Shown one piece after another: positions 1 to 7,680 of a DNA stretch of 64,000 bases. The position numbers were made by a program, and so were the translations under genes. This stretch comes from Actinopolymorpha alba DSM 45243 (GTDB lineage: Bacteria > Actinomycetota > Actinomycetes > Propionibacteriales > Actinopolymorphaceae). The notes below the pieces were generated by a model. The model did not search any database, was not told where the DNA came from, and worked only from the letters and a program-made list of their open reading frames with translations. Location of the stretch: contig NZ_KB892707.1 of the NCBI RefSeq assembly GCF_000373925.1, forward strand, positions 434,001-498,000. The letters are read 5' to 3'. Position 1 is the stretch's first letter, and every line of letters starts with the position of its first letter.

Positions 1-430
1 GGAGGACGCCAAGGACATAGACACCGACGGCCAATCCCACGCTCGCCAGCATCGGGACAATCAGGTAGGCGACCTGCGAATAGCCGAACACCTGCTGGGC
101 AAGCCACATCGGGATGATCAGGCCGTGCCGTAAGAACTGATGAAGACCGGCGTACGTCGGGTGGCTCGGAAAGTCCCGGGCAGCCTCGAAGTAGTTGAGC
201 TGATCGGATGGATATGGCGCGAGCCGATAGATCACCTCGACGATCCCCACACCGAGTGCGAGCAGGCCGCCGACCAGCATGGTGAGGCGTCGTCCGCGCA
301 AACGCCCGCGCAGAAGGCCACGCAGAAGGTCACGCAGAAGGCCGGGCGGTATTCGCCTCGACTCGGTGTCGACAGGGACGGAATCGTACGCAGGCGGCGG
401 AGCGCCGACCTGACCCACCTCAGATGTCAT
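1..430 (-). CDS. membrane protein, N-terminal part (possible GT-C type glycosyltransferase)
   Basis: The gene starts with ATG at 430 and runs off the left edge, so only 143 residues are visible. They show a proline-rich head, a Leu/Arg repeat (LLRDLLRGLLRGRLRGRR, about residues 31-48), a membrane helix at about 51-68, a loop with SDQLNYFEAARDFP, and a second hydrophobic stretch at the cut end. The acidic first loop after the first helix recalls polyprenyl-phosphate-sugar dependent GT-C enzymes, but that is inference. It lies 31 bases downstream of the GT2 glycosyltransferase on the same strand, so the two probably form an operon for cell-surface glycosylation. Confidence 0.7.
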   Translation of the reverse strand, partial: MTSEVGQVGAPPPAYDSVPVDTESRRIPPGLLRDLLRGLLRGRLRGRRLTMLVGGLLALGVGIVEVIYRLAPYPSDQLNYFEAARDFPSHPTYAGLHQFLRHGLIIPMWLAQQVFGYSQVAYLIVPMLASVGLAVGVYVLGVL

Positions 431-461
431 CGTGCGTACCTCAGCTTTCCTTCCACGCCCG

Positions 462-1460
462 TCAGTCGGTACGCGAACGCACGATGAGATCGGCGAGGAG
501 TGCGAGGGAGGCGATGATCAGCCCGGTCAGGAAGATCAGCACGGTGTTGGTGGCCAGCCGGACCGGTTGGGTGATCACGTCGTAGGCGGCCTTCGCTCCG
601 CCGACCGTGAGAAGGATCAGCGACGGTGGCATGAGGACTTTCAGCGGATTGAAGTACATCACCATCCTGACCACCTGCAGGATGTAGCGGTAGGCATCCC
701 TCACGAAGTGGAATTTCGACGTCCCCGAACGCTTCGAATAGCCGATCGGCAGGTAGTGGATGCTGTGCTGGTTGTGCAGGAACGCCATCGTGATCGTGGT
801 CACGCAGGAGAACCCGGGCGGCAGGAGACGAAGGTAGGGCAGTGAAGTCTCGCGGCGGAAGGCGCGCAGGCCGGAGTTCAGGTCGGGGATTTCGGTGTTC
901 GTCAGGCGTTCGGCGAGCTTACGGATGATCCATTTCGCGGGCACCCGCAGGAGTTTGTGCGAGCCCTGCTCGCTGGTGCGGGCGCCGACTACCTGGTCGA
1001 CGCTCTCATCCTTGTCGAGCGTCTCGACGAGTTCGGGAATTCTCTCGTTGGGGTACGACATGTCCGCGTCGGTCCAGACCACGATCCGGCCCTGTGCCTG
1101 CTGGGTTCCAATTCTTCGGGCAGTGCCCGAACCACCGTTACTGCTGAAGGCGATGACGCGCAGCGGCGCGAACCGCGTCTCCGCGGCACGGAGAATGTCG
1201 AGCGTCTGGTCGGTGGAGGCGTCATCGATGGCGAGTAGCTCGTAGCTGTAGACACTCGCGTCCATCACCTCGGTGATGCGCTCGATCTCGGCGAGCACGT
1301 GCTCCTGTTCGTTATAACAGGGCAACACGATCGAGACCTCGACACCGGAATTCGTGGTGTCTGGAGCCGCGTTCGTGCTCGCAGGGTTCGACGCGGAATT
1401 CGGGTCTGCCTGAAAATGATGCTCGTCGCTGGTCCGGCCGGGGTCAATGGTCGTACTCAC
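462..1460 (-). CDS. family 2 glycosyltransferase with C-terminal membrane helices
   Basis: 332 residues. After a low-complexity head of about 40 residues comes a GT-A fold: SIVLPCYNEQEHV at about 43-55, IDDASTDQT at about 78-86, and the metal-binding WTDADMSYP around residue 131. The acceptor-region motif NSGLRAFRRE follows at about 195. Two hydrophobic helices at about 275-295 and 305-327 close the protein. The family makes polyprenyl-phosphate sugars (dolichol-phosphate mannose synthase type) or transfers sugars at the inner membrane face. The membrane protein gene at 430 follows on the same strand, which fits a lipid-linked sugar donor system. The exact sugar cannot be read from the sequence. 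Confidence 0.85.
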   Translation of the reverse strand: MSTTIDPGRTSDEHHFQADPNSASNPASTNAAPDTTNSGVEVSIVLPCYNEQEHVLAEIERITEVMDASVYSYELLAIDDASTDQTLDILRAAETRFAPLRVIAFSSNGGSGTARRIGTQQAQGRIVVWTDADMSYPNERIPELVETLDKDESVDQVVGARTSEQGSHKLLRVPAKWIIRKLAERLTNTEIPDLNSGLRAFRRETSLPYLRLLPPGFSCVTTITMAFLHNQHSIHYLPIGYSKRSGTSKFHFVRDAYRYILQVVRMVMYFNPLKVLMPPSLILLTVGGAKAAYDVITQPVRLATNTVLIFLTGLIIASLALLADLIVRSRTD

Positions 1461-1753
1461 GATGGGTCCCTGCGTGTCGGTACGCGATTCGATGATCGAA
1501 ATTTCGGTTCCTCACGCCGTGGTGGCGGCTGGAGGGTGCGTACGGCGCGCACGATGTCTGGGGATGCGCCGGAGCTGCGCGTAGAAGGCGAGAATAGGCA
1601 ACGCTCGGTGCGGTGTTCTCTGACCACGCCGAATTACCCGCGTCGCCTTCAAGGAGTTACCGTGCGGAGTCACCGTGGGTCAGCGCGCCGCGGAGAGCGG
1701 TGGGGTGGCCCCGGACGGGCGGAGCCCGTGAGCGGCCGGATCCACACAGTTCG

Positions 1754-2521
1754 TCAGAGTCGCCAGATCCGGCCCGAGCAGCGGTGTCCGAGCCAGGCGA
1801 ACTGGCCGAACGACGTCACGCTCAGACCGAATCGCTCACAGCTGGGCCGGTCATGGTCGACCCACCAGCGGTAGGCGGACTCGACTTCGCGCCACAGCAG
1901 CCGGGGCCCGTGCTGCTCCACCTGGGCCTCTCCGGACGGCAGGCGTACGGCGCACGCGCACGAGCCCGAGTCGTACACCCATCGCCGGACCTGGCCGAGC
2001 GGCTCGCCCAACTCGCTGACCGTGCCGTCGCCCGTCTGCGTCCACCGCAGCCGGGGGAGCCGCACTCCGAGCGCGAAGAGGGCTGCCGGGTCCGACCAGA
2101 TGCTGTCGGGGTCGATGGAGGTGGTCATGCGGTACCACGGCACCGAACTCTCAGCCTCGACGACCACCTCGGGTAGCTCCGCCTCGTCGCCGTTCGCGTC
2201 CTCGACCATTCCGAGGAAATGACCGGACGCCCGGCCGTCAGAGGTGACGGTCAGGCGGGCGAGTACGGGGCCGGCGAAGGGATTCAGCCAGGAGACGGTG
2301 AGTTCGCCCCCCGGGCGTACCAACCGCACCCAGTTGAATGGCACCTCGCGCACGGGAACCGTGGCGACGACCTGGTCGTAGCACGCGTATCCAGCGGCCG
2401 GTGGGTCGTCGCCTGGTCCGAGCTTCAGGACAAGGGGTTCGTCGTCCGCCCCGACATCGGTCGCGTAGGCCGTTCGAGGGGCAGCAGTCGGCGGTTCGCC
2501 GAAAGGTGGCGCCGTCATCAT
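1754..2521 (-). CDS. methyltransferase-like protein lacking the SAM-binding half
   Basis: 255 residues. YDQVVATVPVREVPFNWVRL and LVRPGGELTVSW (about residues 48-78) match the second half of the isoaspartate-methyltransferase-like fold found in actinomycete proteins of about 380 residues. The glycine-rich SAM motif I and everything before it are missing, and only about 47 residues precede the match. The protein is therefore a truncated or degenerate methyltransferase, or a stand-alone C-terminal domain of unknown use. Its ATG overlaps the stop of the upstream gene (ATGA at 2521-2518), so the two are translationally coupled. A small hairpin at 1715-1729 may end the transcript. Confidence 0.55.
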   Translation of the reverse strand: MMTAPPFGEPPTAAPRTAYATDVGADDEPLVLKLGPGDDPPAAGYACYDQVVATVPVREVPFNWVRLVRPGGELTVSWLNPFAGPVLARLTVTSDGRASGHFLGMVEDANGDEAELPEVVVEAESSVPWYRMTTSIDPDSIWSDPAALFALGVRLPRLRWTQTGDGTVSELGEPLGQVRRWVYDSGSCACAVRLPSGEAQVEQHGPRLLWREVESAYRWWVDHDRPSCERFGLSVTSFGQFAWLGHRCSGRIWRL

Positions 2522-2925
2522 GGAACCTCCTCACAGAGGTGCTCGCGACGGAAGCTGCCGAGGGTGGACAGCCGGGCGTGGGCCCACGCCGCCGGCGGAC
2601 AGAGCCAGTCGCGGCCACAGAACACGCAGACCGGGTGCTCGAGAACCAGCCACGGCACAACGCCCCAGCGAAGGTTCCAGCGGAGACCGTTGCGGTCCGC
2701 GCGGTGGATGGTCGCCAGGTCCCTGGCCCGGCGATCAAGCTCGTCCTCCGGCCAGTCGGCCTGGCCGTAACTGGTGACGAGACACCAGATGTCGGCATCG
2801 GCCGATGATGTGCCGCCGGCCAGCGGTGTCCCGCCGGCTGGCGGAGTCGCCCCAGCCGATGGTGTACCCCCGACCGATGGCGTCCCCCCGGTCGGCCAGA
2901 TATGTGCGGGTGTCGTCGTTGCCAT
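2518..2925 (-). CDS. hypothetical protein with GGTP repeats and a Cys cluster
   Basis: 135 residues from ATG at 2925, chosen because GGGGAGG lies just upstream (about 8 bases). A longer reading to 3243 has no such site. Residues 13-41 are a Gly-Thr-Pro repeat (GGTPSVGGTPSAGATPPAGG and so on). The rest is tryptophan-rich, with CVFCGRDWLC near residue 103, which could bind a metal. I do not recognise a family. The gene is divergent from the XRE/DUF397 pair and coupled to the methyltransferase-like gene, so it may be part of that regulator's target operon. The 292-base gap to 3218 should hold both promoters. Confidence 0.6.
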   Translation of the reverse strand: MATTTPAHIWPTGGTPSVGGTPSAGATPPAGGTPLAGGTSSADADIWCLVTSYGQADWPEDELDRRARDLATIHRADRNGLRWNLRWGVVPWLVLEHPVCVFCGRDWLCPPAAWAHARLSTLGSFRREHLCEEVP

Positions 2926-3217
2926 CTCACGAACCTCCCCGTCGATGTGATGGCTTGCGGCCCGAATCTTCGTCGAACGTAATGCCACACTAGGCCGTTC
3001 AACACGCGAATACGTAAATTTGCACTTGTGTCGTGCAGTCGGGGAGATGTGGATCATCCCTGGACAGAAGTGTTGATCAAGCCTGGATGGGCACCCAGAT
3101 GGGCGGGTCACCTCGGCTCCGACGCGTGGGAGAAACGCCGGAAGATCCCCACGCCGATCACCTAACATCCCGATGCCATCCCCCGATGGCATCCCCGAAT
3201 CACGTGGAAGTACGCAA

Positions 3218-4081
3218 ATGCCGAGCTCGAAGCCGCCAACCATCCAACGCCGCCGGCTTGCCGGCGAACTCCGTCTGCTCCGCGAGCGGGGTCAGGTCAC
3301 TCTCGAGGAGGTGTCGCAACGGCTGGGATGGTCAGTCGCCAAGATCAGCCGGATAGAAACCGCCGTCGTCGGTATCAGCACAAAAGATCTTGCTCAGCTG
3401 CTCGACCTGTACGGCGTCGACGGAGAACGCCGTACCCGATTCCTCAGCAAAACCCGGACCGCCCGGACCAAGGGGTGGTGGGACGCCTACGCCGAATTCC
3501 TGCCGAGCGACTACGTCGACTACATCGAGTTGGAGGCGCAGCTCGCCGCCATGCGTTCCTACGACGCGCACCTGGTGCACGGTCTCATGCAGACCGAGGG
3601 ATACGCGCGCGAGATCATCCGCGGCGCCACCATGGGACTTTCCTCGCCCGCGGAGATCGATCGGCGAGTGGAGGTACGACTCACCCGCCAGCGCCTGATG
3701 TTCCGGAACGAAAGCCCGCTCCGTTTCTGGGCGGTGATCGCCGAACCCGCCCTGAGTTGGCAGATCGGCTCGCCCAAGATCATGGCCGAGCAGTTCGACA
3801 AGCTGCGGGAGTTCTCCCAGCTCGACAACGTGACGGTCCAGGTCCTGCCGGCGTCGGCCGGAGCGCACCCCGCGACGGCTGGTTCGTTCGACATCCTGCA
3901 GTTTTCGAATCCTTATGAGCAGGATGCGGTTTATGTGGAGACCATGACGGCAAATCGTTATGTCGAGAGCGATGCGGAGATTTACCGGTATAGCCTCGCG
4001 TTCGACCATCTGCGCGCAATGGCGCTCAGCCCGGCCAACTCGGCTGAGTTCCTGGCGCAGGCGGCCGAAAAGATCACCTGA
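3218..4081 (+). CDS. XRE family regulator with DUF5753 domain
   Basis: 287 residues. ATG at 3218 is chosen over 3173 because GGAAG at 3206-3210 is well spaced. Residues 14-70 form a Cro/C1-type helix-turn-helix (RLAGELRLLRERGQVTLEEV, then SQRLGWSVAKISRIETA). The remainder is the DUF5753 domain, with the typical YDAHLVHGLMQTEGYAR and a long C-terminal helical part. In actinomycetes such regulators are usually paired with a small DUF397 protein, as here at 4111, and act in development or antibiotic control. The divergent genes at 2925 are likely targets, which is inference. Confidence 0.9.
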   Translation: MPSSKPPTIQRRRLAGELRLLRERGQVTLEEVSQRLGWSVAKISRIETAVVGISTKDLAQLLDLYGVDGERRTRFLSKTRTARTKGWWDAYAEFLPSDYVDYIELEAQLAAMRSYDAHLVHGLMQTEGYAREIIRGATMGLSSPAEIDRRVEVRLTRQRLMFRNESPLRFWAVIAEPALSWQIGSPKIMAEQFDKLREFSQLDNVTVQVLPASAGAHPATAGSFDILQFSNPYEQDAVYVETMTANRYVESDAEIYRYSLAFDHLRAMALSPANSAEFLAQAAEKIT

Positions 4082-4110
4082 AGTGGATCCACCCCCGAGG
4101 AGAGAGACAG

Positions 4111-4377
4111 ATGCGGGTGCCCGAGATGGACCCGTCCCGCTTGAAGTGGCGGACGAGCAGTTACAGCGGCAACGGCTCCAGCTGCGTCGAAGTCGCCGCC
4201 TGGAGGACGAGCAGCCACAGTGGCAACGGCTCCAGTTGTGTCGAGGTCGCTGACCTCGGCCACCGGATCGCGGTCCGTGACTCCAAGGACCGTGGCGGAC
4301 CGGTTTTGGCGTTCACCGCCGGAGCATGGAAGACCTTCCTTTCCGGCGTTTGTGCCGGTGAGTTCGAGCAATCCTGA
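4111..4377 (+). CDS. DUF397 protein with duplicated N-terminal segment
   Basis: 88 residues. GAGGAGAG lies upstream of ATG 4111, and the gene is 29 bases after the XRE regulator. DUF397 proteins carry one WRTSSYSGNGSSCVEVA segment followed by VRDSKD...L.F....W..F. Here the first segment is present twice in tandem (codons 13-30 and 31-48, bases 4147-4254), giving a protein longer than the usual 60-70 residues. The rest (IAVRDSKDRGGPVLAFTAGAWKTFL) is normal. The partner role with the upstream DUF5753 regulator is known for the families. The effect of the duplication is unknown. Confidence 0.9.
   Translation: MRVPEMDPSRLKWRTSSYSGNGSSCVEVAAWRTSSHSGNGSSCVEVADLGHRIAVRDSKDRGGPVLAFTAGAWKTFLSGVCAGEFEQS
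4147..4254 (+). repeat. in-frame tandem duplication of 54 bp in the DUF397 gene
   Basis: Two 54-bp units (4147-4200 and 4201-4254) encode near-identical 18-residue segments, WRTSSYSGNGSSCVEVAA and WRTSSHSGNGSSCVEVAD. The units differ mostly at third codon positions, so the duplication is not very recent or has been kept under selection. Confidence 0.9.
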
Positions 4378-4468
4378 TTCGACCAACTCCCGGTGGTCGG
4401 CGCGGCGTGGCGGTGGCCCGAACCACACCGCCTTCGTCCCTGGTTCGGAGGCTGGGGACCGTCGCGCC

Positions 4469-4505
4469 GGCCACCACCCCTGCCGGACCGGCATGGGTGG
4501 TGGCC
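4469..4505. terminator. bidirectional terminator hairpin between convergent genes
   Basis: An 11-bp perfect stem, GGCCACCACCC at 4469-4479 with GGGTGGTGGCC at 4495-4505, has a 15-base loop. It lies between the ends of the DUF397 gene and the PH-domain gene. There is no clear T tract, which is usual in actinomycetes. Confidence 0.6.
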
Positions 4506-4512
4506 GATCCGG

Positions 4513-6192
4513 TCAGCGGGCCGGCGCCGGTTCGCCGTCCGGGGCGGCCAGGAACGCCCTGAGTAGTCCGGGTACCGCTTCGTCCGCGACCAGCAGACCT
4601 TCAGCCAGGTCCACGTCCTGTATCGCGTAGTGCTGGTGACCGGCGGCCGTGGTCGCGGTCAGCGTTGCCAGGCCGGCACGGCGCTGGAAGTAGGACTGCC
4701 GGATGTTCCAGCCGATGATGCCGTCGCACGACAACACCGAACGCCGGCGTACGAGCGAACCCCACCGGCAGACGAGCCGGCCGTCCACGAGTGCGTGCCC
4801 GAGGCTGCGGGTGCGGTCGAAAGCAAGGAACGCCGCGGCGGGAAGCAGCGCCAGGGACGCCTCCCAGGCCCAGTCAGGGAAGCCGGCGAACCGCCGGAGC
4901 GCGACGAACACCACGACCAGCAGCGCGGCCATGCCGACCGCCCGGGTATAACGCCGCCGGCGGGCGCGCGGGCCGTGGGCGACCAGCTGGCAGGTGATCG
5001 GCCGGACATCATGGATGACCTCTCCGGCGACCCGGACCGCCTCTGACCGGGGTGCCGGAGGCAGGAGCAGCGAGCCGCCGCGCTCGGCTCCGCGGCCGAC
5101 CCGAAGTCCGGTGGCGATCGCGATGCACCGCGCGCCGCCGACCGCGCGCAGCTGCAGGGGCTCGCTGAACTCCACGCCACGAAGCCGGCGCTCTTCGATA
5201 CTGGTCGCCCGGGTGGTGATGAGACCGCGGGTGACGTGCAGGGTGCCGCCGGCGTGCCGGGTGAGCCGGAAGTTCCAGAACGCCAGGACGTACGCCAGGG
5301 TCGAGGCGACCGCGGACACGACGACCAGGCCGGCGAGCACCTCGATCGTCGCGACCAGCCAACCAGCCCGCCCCAGCTGGGTGATCGCGTCGTGCACCGG
5401 ACCGACCTGCGCAGGATCGATGCCCGCCTCGGACACCGCGCGCCACCCGAAGCCGAGGAGCACCCCGATCGTGAGCAACCCCGACAGCGTGAACGGGCCG
5501 TACCTGATCCAGCGCGGGTCGAGGGTCGCGAGGCGGGTTTCCGGGTCGCCCGGCTCCGCTCGCCCGGCAGTCGTCGCCGCGCTCGTGGTGGCGAGCTGAC
5601 CGGTGCTCGCGGCCGAGTCCGCGTCGGCGCACACCGGCTGCGGTTCGGTGGGCCGGTGCAGGAGCTCCTCGCGCAGTCGGGCGGCGTCTGCCGCGACGAG
5701 CGCGTCGAGCTTCAGGCCGTCGTCGCCCTGGCGGCTGGAGTGTCCGGTGCCGATGACGACCCGGGCCAGCCCGACCACCCGGTGCATGGCGTTCGCGGTG
5801 ATGTCGACGGTGCGTATCCGGTCCCGTGGCACGGTGAGTACCCGGCGGCGCAACAGCCCGCGGCGTACCTGCACCTGCTCGGGCGTGATCCGGAACGTCG
5901 TGGTGAACCACCGCAGGGTCCCGAAGAGGATGACGAGCCCGAGGCCGACCAGGCTCCATGCCGAGCCGTGCCCGCTGCTGCTGCCGGCGATCAGGAGGCC
6001 GACCAGCGCGGGGAGGGCGCGGACGAGTTCCTGAACCGGGTGGACCGCGAGCATCCGCGGGCTCAGCCGGCGCCACTGCTCCGCGTGGGTGGCCGCAGCG
6101 GGTGCCGGCTCGGCTGTGACGGCGTCGGCTGTGACGGCGTCGGAGGTGGTGGGGTCGGAGGTGGTGGGATCGGCCGGCAGGTCGGGCGTCAT
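4513..6192 (-). CDS. membrane protein with bacterial PH (bPH2) domains, YdbT-like
   Basis: 559 residues. Three bPH2/DUF304 units alternate with membrane helices. The first follows paired helices at about residues 55-90 (TTTFRITPEQVQVRRGLLRR). The second begins near RLTRHAGGTLHVTRGLI. The third is near the C-terminus (GRLVCRWGSLVRRRSVLSCD). This is the layout of B. subtilis YdbT. Its ATG overlaps the stop of the smaller PH gene upstream (ATGA at 6192-6189), matching the ydbS-ydbT pair. In B. subtilis that pair is linked to resistance to some antimicrobial peptides. The role here is unproven. Confidence 0.85.
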   Translation of the reverse strand: MTPDLPADPTTSDPTTSDAVTADAVTAEPAPAAATHAEQWRRLSPRMLAVHPVQELVRALPALVGLLIAGSSSGHGSAWSLVGLGLVILFGTLRWFTTTFRITPEQVQVRRGLLRRRVLTVPRDRIRTVDITANAMHRVVGLARVVIGTGHSSRQGDDGLKLDALVAADAARLREELLHRPTEPQPVCADADSAASTGQLATTSAATTAGRAEPGDPETRLATLDPRWIRYGPFTLSGLLTIGVLLGFGWRAVSEAGIDPAQVGPVHDAITQLGRAGWLVATIEVLAGLVVVSAVASTLAYVLAFWNFRLTRHAGGTLHVTRGLITTRATSIEERRLRGVEFSEPLQLRAVGGARCIAIATGLRVGRGAERGGSLLLPPAPRSEAVRVAGEVIHDVRPITCQLVAHGPRARRRRYTRAVGMAALLVVVFVALRRFAGFPDWAWEASLALLPAAAFLAFDRTRSLGHALVDGRLVCRWGSLVRRRSVLSCDGIIGWNIRQSYFQRRAGLATLTATTAAGHQHYAIQDVDLAEGLLVADEAVPGLLRAFLAAPDGEPAPAR

Positions 6193-6710
6193 GTCGCGTC
6201 ACCTTGGTTCGCCTGGGTGTTGTTGGTCAACTCGTCGACGAGCCGATCGGCGGTGTCGCGGTCGAGTCCGCGAATCTTCAACGGCCCGGCGGCTGACGCG
6301 GTGGTGACGGTGACGTTGGAGAGGCCGAAGAGCTGCTCGAGCGGGCCGCGTTCGCTGTCGACGGTCTGGATCCGGGAGACCGGCGCGATCCGGCGTTCCT
6401 GGTCGAACCATCCGGACTGCGTGTAGACAGCCTCGGCGGTCGCCTCCCAGCGGTGCACGCGGTAGCGCCATTGCGGCATCACGATCAGGTGCGCCGCACA
6501 GACCAGCGCGGTCGCCACCAGGCCGGCGATGTGCCAGGCGCGCCTGTCGGAGTCCGTGGCGAGCAGCCAGACGACCTGGATGGCCGCGAGCACCAGCCAC
6601 TCCACCAGGGCACGGACCGTCCAGTAGCGGATCGCGGTCCGGGACACCCGGTGCCGGGGCGGGCGGAGTTCCAGGATGGCGGGCGGTGTTTCAGTCTGGG
6701 GTGAGTCCAC
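6189..6710 (-). CDS. small membrane protein with one bPH2 domain, YdbS-like
   Basis: About 173 residues with the GTG start at 6710. An ATG at 6770 in the same frame is possible, but neither has a good ribosome site. Two helices (VRALVEWLVLAAIQVVWLLA and HIAGLVATALVCAAHLIVM) precede a PH domain with the family motifs EAVYTQSGWFDQERRIAPVS and RIQTVDSERGPLEQLFGLSN. It is translationally coupled to the larger PH-domain gene, giving a two-gene ydbST-type unit. It follows the ykoC gene by about 90 bases and could be cotranscribed with the transporter. Confidence 0.8.
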   Translation of the reverse strand: MDSPQTETPPAILELRPPRHRVSRTAIRYWTVRALVEWLVLAAIQVVWLLATDSDRRAWHIAGLVATALVCAAHLIVMPQWRYRVHRWEATAEAVYTQSGWFDQERRIAPVSRIQTVDSERGPLEQLFGLSNVTVTTASAAGPLKIRGLDRDTADRLVDELTNNTQANQGDAT

Positions 6711-6769
6711 GCTGCGAGTTTTCCATTGCTCTCTCGACCTTGGCCAAAATGATCGTGCTGTTCCATGCA

Positions 6770-6781
6770 TGACAATTGTCA
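6770..6781. promoter_or_regulatory. 12-bp perfect palindrome upstream of the PH-domain pair
   Basis: TGACAATTGTCA is a perfect inverted repeat in the gap between ykoC and the YdbS-like gene. It is AT-richer than its surroundings and overlaps the alternative ATG start at 6770, as an operator might. No regulator is identified. Confidence 0.3.
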
Positions 6782-6802
6782 GGGGCACCACGGCCGGAGC
6801 CG

Positions 6803-7609
6803 CTACCAGAACAGAAAGCGCCACGTCCCGAGGACGACGCTGAGGGCAGTGGCGCCGACCACTACCGCCGCGGTGCCGGCGACAAAGAGCCCGTCCGCCG
6901 CGCGCAGACGTTGCGGTCGGGCGAGCGTCCGATCGGGCCGTTGGGTGAAGCCGCGGGACTCCATCGCGGCCGCCAGTCTGACTCCCCGCCGGATCGCTCC
7001 CACCAGTAGCGCGAACACACCCGACGCGAACAACCTGGCCCGGCGTACCGGCGAACGGCCGGCATCGATACCCCGCGCCCGGCGCGCCAGCATGAGCGTG
7101 CGCCACTCGTCGCCCAACACTGGTAGGAGCCGGAACGCCGCGAGCGCACCGAACGTGAACCGCGGTGGGGTACGCAGGTGCTGCACCAGGGCGTCGGCGA
7201 ACTCCGTCGGGTCGGTCGACGCCAACGCGACGATGCCGGGCAGTGCGATGGCGAAGACCCGGAGGATGACCGCGGTCGCGGCGAGCAGGCTTCCCGTCGT
7301 GACGTGCACGGGGCCGGCGTCGAGCACGTCCGCGCCGGAGCGCTGGTCGGTGAAGAGGAGCGTGGACACCCCCAGCCCGCCCACGGTGACGAACAACAAC
7401 CAGAGCCGGCGTACGAAGACCCGCCAGCGGATCCCGGCGGCGGCGATCGCGAGAAGCTCGGCGCCGAGCACGATCGCGGGCGTCACCGCATCGCCGGTGA
7501 GGAGCAGCCCGACGATGACGACGAACGCGGCGGCCAACTTCGTCACCGGGTTGAGCCGGGCGACGGGAGCGCGGGGATTGTCGACGAGGGGTTCCGCCAC
7601 GATGCTCAT
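6803..7609 (-). CDS. ykoC: ECF transporter T component (HMP/thiamine uptake)
   Basis: 268 residues from ATG 7609. This is a CbiQ/EcfT family transmembrane protein with the N-terminal region ARLNPVTKLAAAFVV, several helices, and the coupling motifs ALVQHLRTPPRFTFGALAAF and LARRARGIDAG that contact the ATPases. The start codon overlaps the stop of a 24-codon cassette peptide (7606-7680), which itself overlaps the stop of ykoD. With ykoD and ykoE and the upstream TPP riboswitch it makes a complete importer, most likely for thiamine precursor hydroxymethylpyrimidine or thiamine. Readings that extend it to 8203 are read-through and were not used. Confidence 0.85.
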   Translation of the reverse strand: MSIVAEPLVDNPRAPVARLNPVTKLAAAFVVIVGLLLTGDAVTPAIVLGAELLAIAAAGIRWRVFVRRLWLLFVTVGGLGVSTLLFTDQRSGADVLDAGPVHVTTGSLLAATAVILRVFAIALPGIVALASTDPTEFADALVQHLRTPPRFTFGALAAFRLLPVLGDEWRTLMLARRARGIDAGRSPVRRARLFASGVFALLVGAIRRGVRLAAAMESRGFTQRPDRTLARPQRLRAADGLFVAGTAAVVVGATALSVVLGTWRFLFW

Positions 7610-7680
7610 GCGCGTCCTCGCTTCGCTCCGGGCGCGCCTGAGGCACTCGAGGCGCTGTGCTTGATGATTCGCTCGCTCAT
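7606..7680 (-). repeat. 71-bp ATGA-junction cassette, copy between ykoD and ykoC (24-codon mini-ORF)
   Basis: The mini-ORF starts with MSERIIKHSA and ends with [10 protein letters not shown]. Its ATG overlaps the ykoD stop and its TGA overlaps the ykoC ATG, so the insertion adds 71 bases and keeps ATGA coupling on both sides. Bases 7606-7644 are identical to 7677-7715, the 3' end of ykoD, so one and a half copies stand in tandem. Related copies are at 55425-55499 and 56656-56739. No function is known. Confidence 0.85.

Noticed and set aside
462-845. Plus-strand open frames over the GT2 gene
   Set aside because: The minus strand encodes a clear GT2 enzyme. The plus frames are Asp/Arg/Gly-rich shadows.
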